Shown: positions 9,762 to 10,540 of the stretch, one piece after another | How positions within the stretch are numbered: the stretch's first letter is position 1 | Layout of the letters: the number at the start of each line of letters is the position of its first letter | Source of the DNA: Betaproteobacteria bacterium | GTDB lineage: Bacteria > Pseudomonadota > Gammaproteobacteria > Burkholderiales > Burkholderiaceae | Assembly (NCBI GenBank): GCA_947468785.1 | Contig: CANIMS010000033.1 | Span: forward strand, 1 to 10,540 | DNA length: 10,540 nucleotides | Reading direction: 5' to 3' | Notes under the pieces: generated by a model | What the model saw: the letters and a program-made list of their open reading frames with translations, nothing else | Told to the model about the DNA's origin: nothing | The model's database searches: none | Translations under genes and position numbers: made by a program

Positions 9762-10250
9762 ATGTTTGGCTTTTTAAACCTCTTTCGCTCACACCCCGTA
9801 TTTCCATTTCACAGAAATGATGGGGGGAGGGGTGATTCCGGATTTAAGGGGGGCGCAGGCGATTGTGTCGTTCGCTCTATTGCGATTGCATCTGGCTTGC
9901 CTTACCTGCGGGTCTATGAGGATCTAAGGGAGGCAAATGCCCGTTATGCCCAAGAGCGGGATAACAAACTATCCAGGCTTTTACAAAACAGAGGCTCGTC
10001 ACCTCGCAATGGCAATCATCGCAAGGTCTTCCATGACTATATTTTGGGGCTGGGATTTGAATGGGTGCCGACCATGAAGGTCGGTTCTGGATGCCAGGTC
10101 CATCTTAGACCAGATGAGCTGCCATCCGGAGTCTTAATAGTCAAAGTTTCCAGGCACTTAACAACGGTTGTTAATGGAATGATTCAAGATACTCATGACC
10201 CTTCTAGAGGGGGAAATCGATGTGTTTATGGTTATTACCGTAAAAAATAG
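9762..10250 (+). CDS. Conserved hypothetical protein with papain-like Cys-His-Asp pattern
   Basis: The 162-residue protein has no signal peptide or membrane segment beyond a short hydrophobic start (MFGFLNLF). A glycine-rich lead ends in GAGDC with C35 at the head of a likely helix (CVVRSIAIAS). A basic middle follows (about residues 65-90), then GFEWVPTMKVGSGCQVHL, then SRHLTTVVNG with H132, then IQDTHDPS with D143, and a CVYGYY end. A Cys at a helix start, then a strand His, then Asp eleven residues later, is the order of papain/NlpC-P60 type thiol hydrolases. I recall similar unnamed proteins in Burkholderiales and phages but cannot confirm this. Substrate and activity are unknown. ATG 9762 is the only usable start before C35. 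No SD precedes it. Confidence 0.85.
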   Translation: MFGFLNLFRSHPVFPFHRNDGGRGDSGFKGGAGDCVVRSIAIASGLPYLRVYEDLREANARYAQERDNKLSRLLQNRGSSPRNGNHRKVFHDYILGLGFEWVPTMKVGSGCQVHLRPDELPSGVLIVKVSRHLTTVVNGMIQDTHDPSRGGNRCVYGYYRKK

Positions 10251-10267
10251 GGATAAATGCAGTCATT

Positions 10268-10300
10268 AAAAAGCCTCTCAACATTCTGAGAGGCTTTTTT
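10268..10300. terminator. Bidirectional terminator between convergent genes
   Basis: A perfect 13-bp stem (10268-10280 with 10287-10299) encloses the 6-base loop ACATTC. It has a GC-rich core (GCCTCTCA) flanked by A-run and T-run, so each strand reads as a hairpin followed by T residues. It ends the + strand gene stopping at 10250 and can also end the - strand gene stopping at 10349. Confidence 0.92.
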
Positions 10301-10348
10301 GCTAAACAGGTAATTTATAGCTAAAAATGCACTGAAACAGCAGTTTTC

Positions 10349-10504
10349 TTACCAATTAGCAGTGTTTTTATAACTTTTTTGTTCCATCATCTTCGCTTCT
10401 GCCCATGCTGCTGAAAGTAGGGCAAAAAAGTCACGAATTGCATATAAAGGCTTAAAGCTAAGGCCTGTTGAACGTTGTAACTGGGCTGTATTGGACTGTG
10501 CCAT
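10349..10504 (-). CDS. Small unrecognised 51-residue protein
   Basis: I do not recognise this family. The protein begins MAQSNTAQLQRSTGL. A likely helical stretch follows (about residues 17-41) mixing aromatic and alanine residues with charges (YAIRDFFALLSAAWAEAKMM), then a polar end (KSYKNTANW). It is too charged for a confident transmembrane helix, and an amphipathic helix is more plausible. There is no cysteine or metal motif. The start is fixed by a near-consensus SD (AAGGAGA on the - strand, 10517-10511) six bases from the ATG at 10504. The open frame continues upstream to 10540, but through the SD and palindrome. It converges on the 162-residue gene and shares its terminator. Good RBS, stop and terminator suggest a real, well-translated gene. 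Confidence 0.75.
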   Translation of the reverse strand: MAQSNTAQLQRSTGLSFKPLYAIRDFFALLSAAWAEAKMMEQKSYKNTANW

Positions 10505-10510
10505 TTTAGA

Positions 10511-10517
10511 TCTCCTT
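10511..10517 (-). promoter_or_regulatory. Strong ribosome binding site of the 51-residue gene
   Basis: On the - strand AAGGAGA reads from 10517 to 10511, with six bases (TCTAAA) before the ATG at 10504. It is among the best SD matches in the window. It decides this start over any upstream one, because an upstream start would translate through it. Confidence 0.85.
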
Positions 10518-10518
10518 A

Positions 10519-10530
10519 AGGGTATACCCT
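10519..10530. promoter_or_regulatory. Perfect 12-bp palindrome upstream of the 51-residue gene
   Basis: AGGGTATACCCT is self-complementary over 12 bases and ends one base before the ribosome binding site of the - strand gene. Upstream of it on the - strand lies TATCAT (10537-10532), five of six matches to a -10 box, which would put the transcription start inside the palindrome. With no loop it cannot fold well as a hairpin, so a dimeric protein-binding site is the more natural reading. The -35 region lies outside the window. Confidence 0.4.
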
Positions 10531-10540
10531 GATGATACAC

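Noticed and set aside
9562..9807. 81-residue - strand frame across the glcB end and the terminator
   Set aside because: It reads through the glcB terminator and the next gene's start, and has no recognised features.
10330..10347. Possible second hairpin between the shared terminator and the - strand stop
   Set aside because: Only a 4-bp ACTG/CAGT stem forms, too short to support.
10505..10540. Upstream extension of the small - strand gene to 10540
   Set aside because: It would translate the palindrome and the strong SD. The ATG at 10504 is correctly spaced from that SD.

Overview
The window reads as a stretch of betaproteobacterial chromosome, most likely Polynucleobacter or a close low-GC relative in the Burkholderiaceae. 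That placement rests on gene order (der, hfq, hflX, hflK, hflC, hisZ, purA, all on the + strand), on an Hfq core of the Burkholderia type with a minimal C-terminal tail, and on base composition that looks mid-40s % GC by eye. No mobile element, CRISPR array, tRNA or rRNA was seen. Apart from the window-edge truncation of der, no gene looks broken.

Positions 1-803 hold the 3' two thirds of der (ribosome-assembly GTPase). A 157-base gap follows, with a possible weak terminator and a candidate promoter. From 961 to 5991 five genes are packed almost without gaps: hfq, hflX (14-nt overlap), hflK (11-nt overlap), hflC (1-nt overlap) and hisZ (20-nt gap). purA follows after 61 bases and glcB, malate synthase G, after another 60. 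The overlaps imply one polycistronic message with translational coupling. The products are an RNA chaperone, a ribosome-splitting GTPase, the two membrane SPFH proteins that regulate FtsH, the regulatory subunit of the first histidine-biosynthesis enzyme, and the IMP-to-AMP branch enzyme. Histidine and purine synthesis are linked through ATP/PRPP use and AICAR return, so hisZ next to purA makes metabolic sense. glcB condenses glyoxylate with acetyl-CoA, and a clear terminator (9694-9728) closes this + strand block.

The last 0.9 kb is less ordinary. A 162-residue protein (9762-10250) is of the conserved-hypothetical type and carries an apparent Cys-His-Asp papain-like triad. It has no Shine-Dalgarno sequence, and a promoter-like pair is placed so that transcription could begin at the ATG itself. 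It converges with a 51-residue unrecognised protein on the - strand (10504-10349). The two share a strong symmetrical terminator at 10268-10300. The small gene has a strong ribosome binding site and a perfect 12-bp palindrome just upstream of it.

Most of the window is conserved housekeeping sequence. The candidates for something undescribed are the putative cysteine peptidase with its possible leaderless start, and the small gene with its palindrome.
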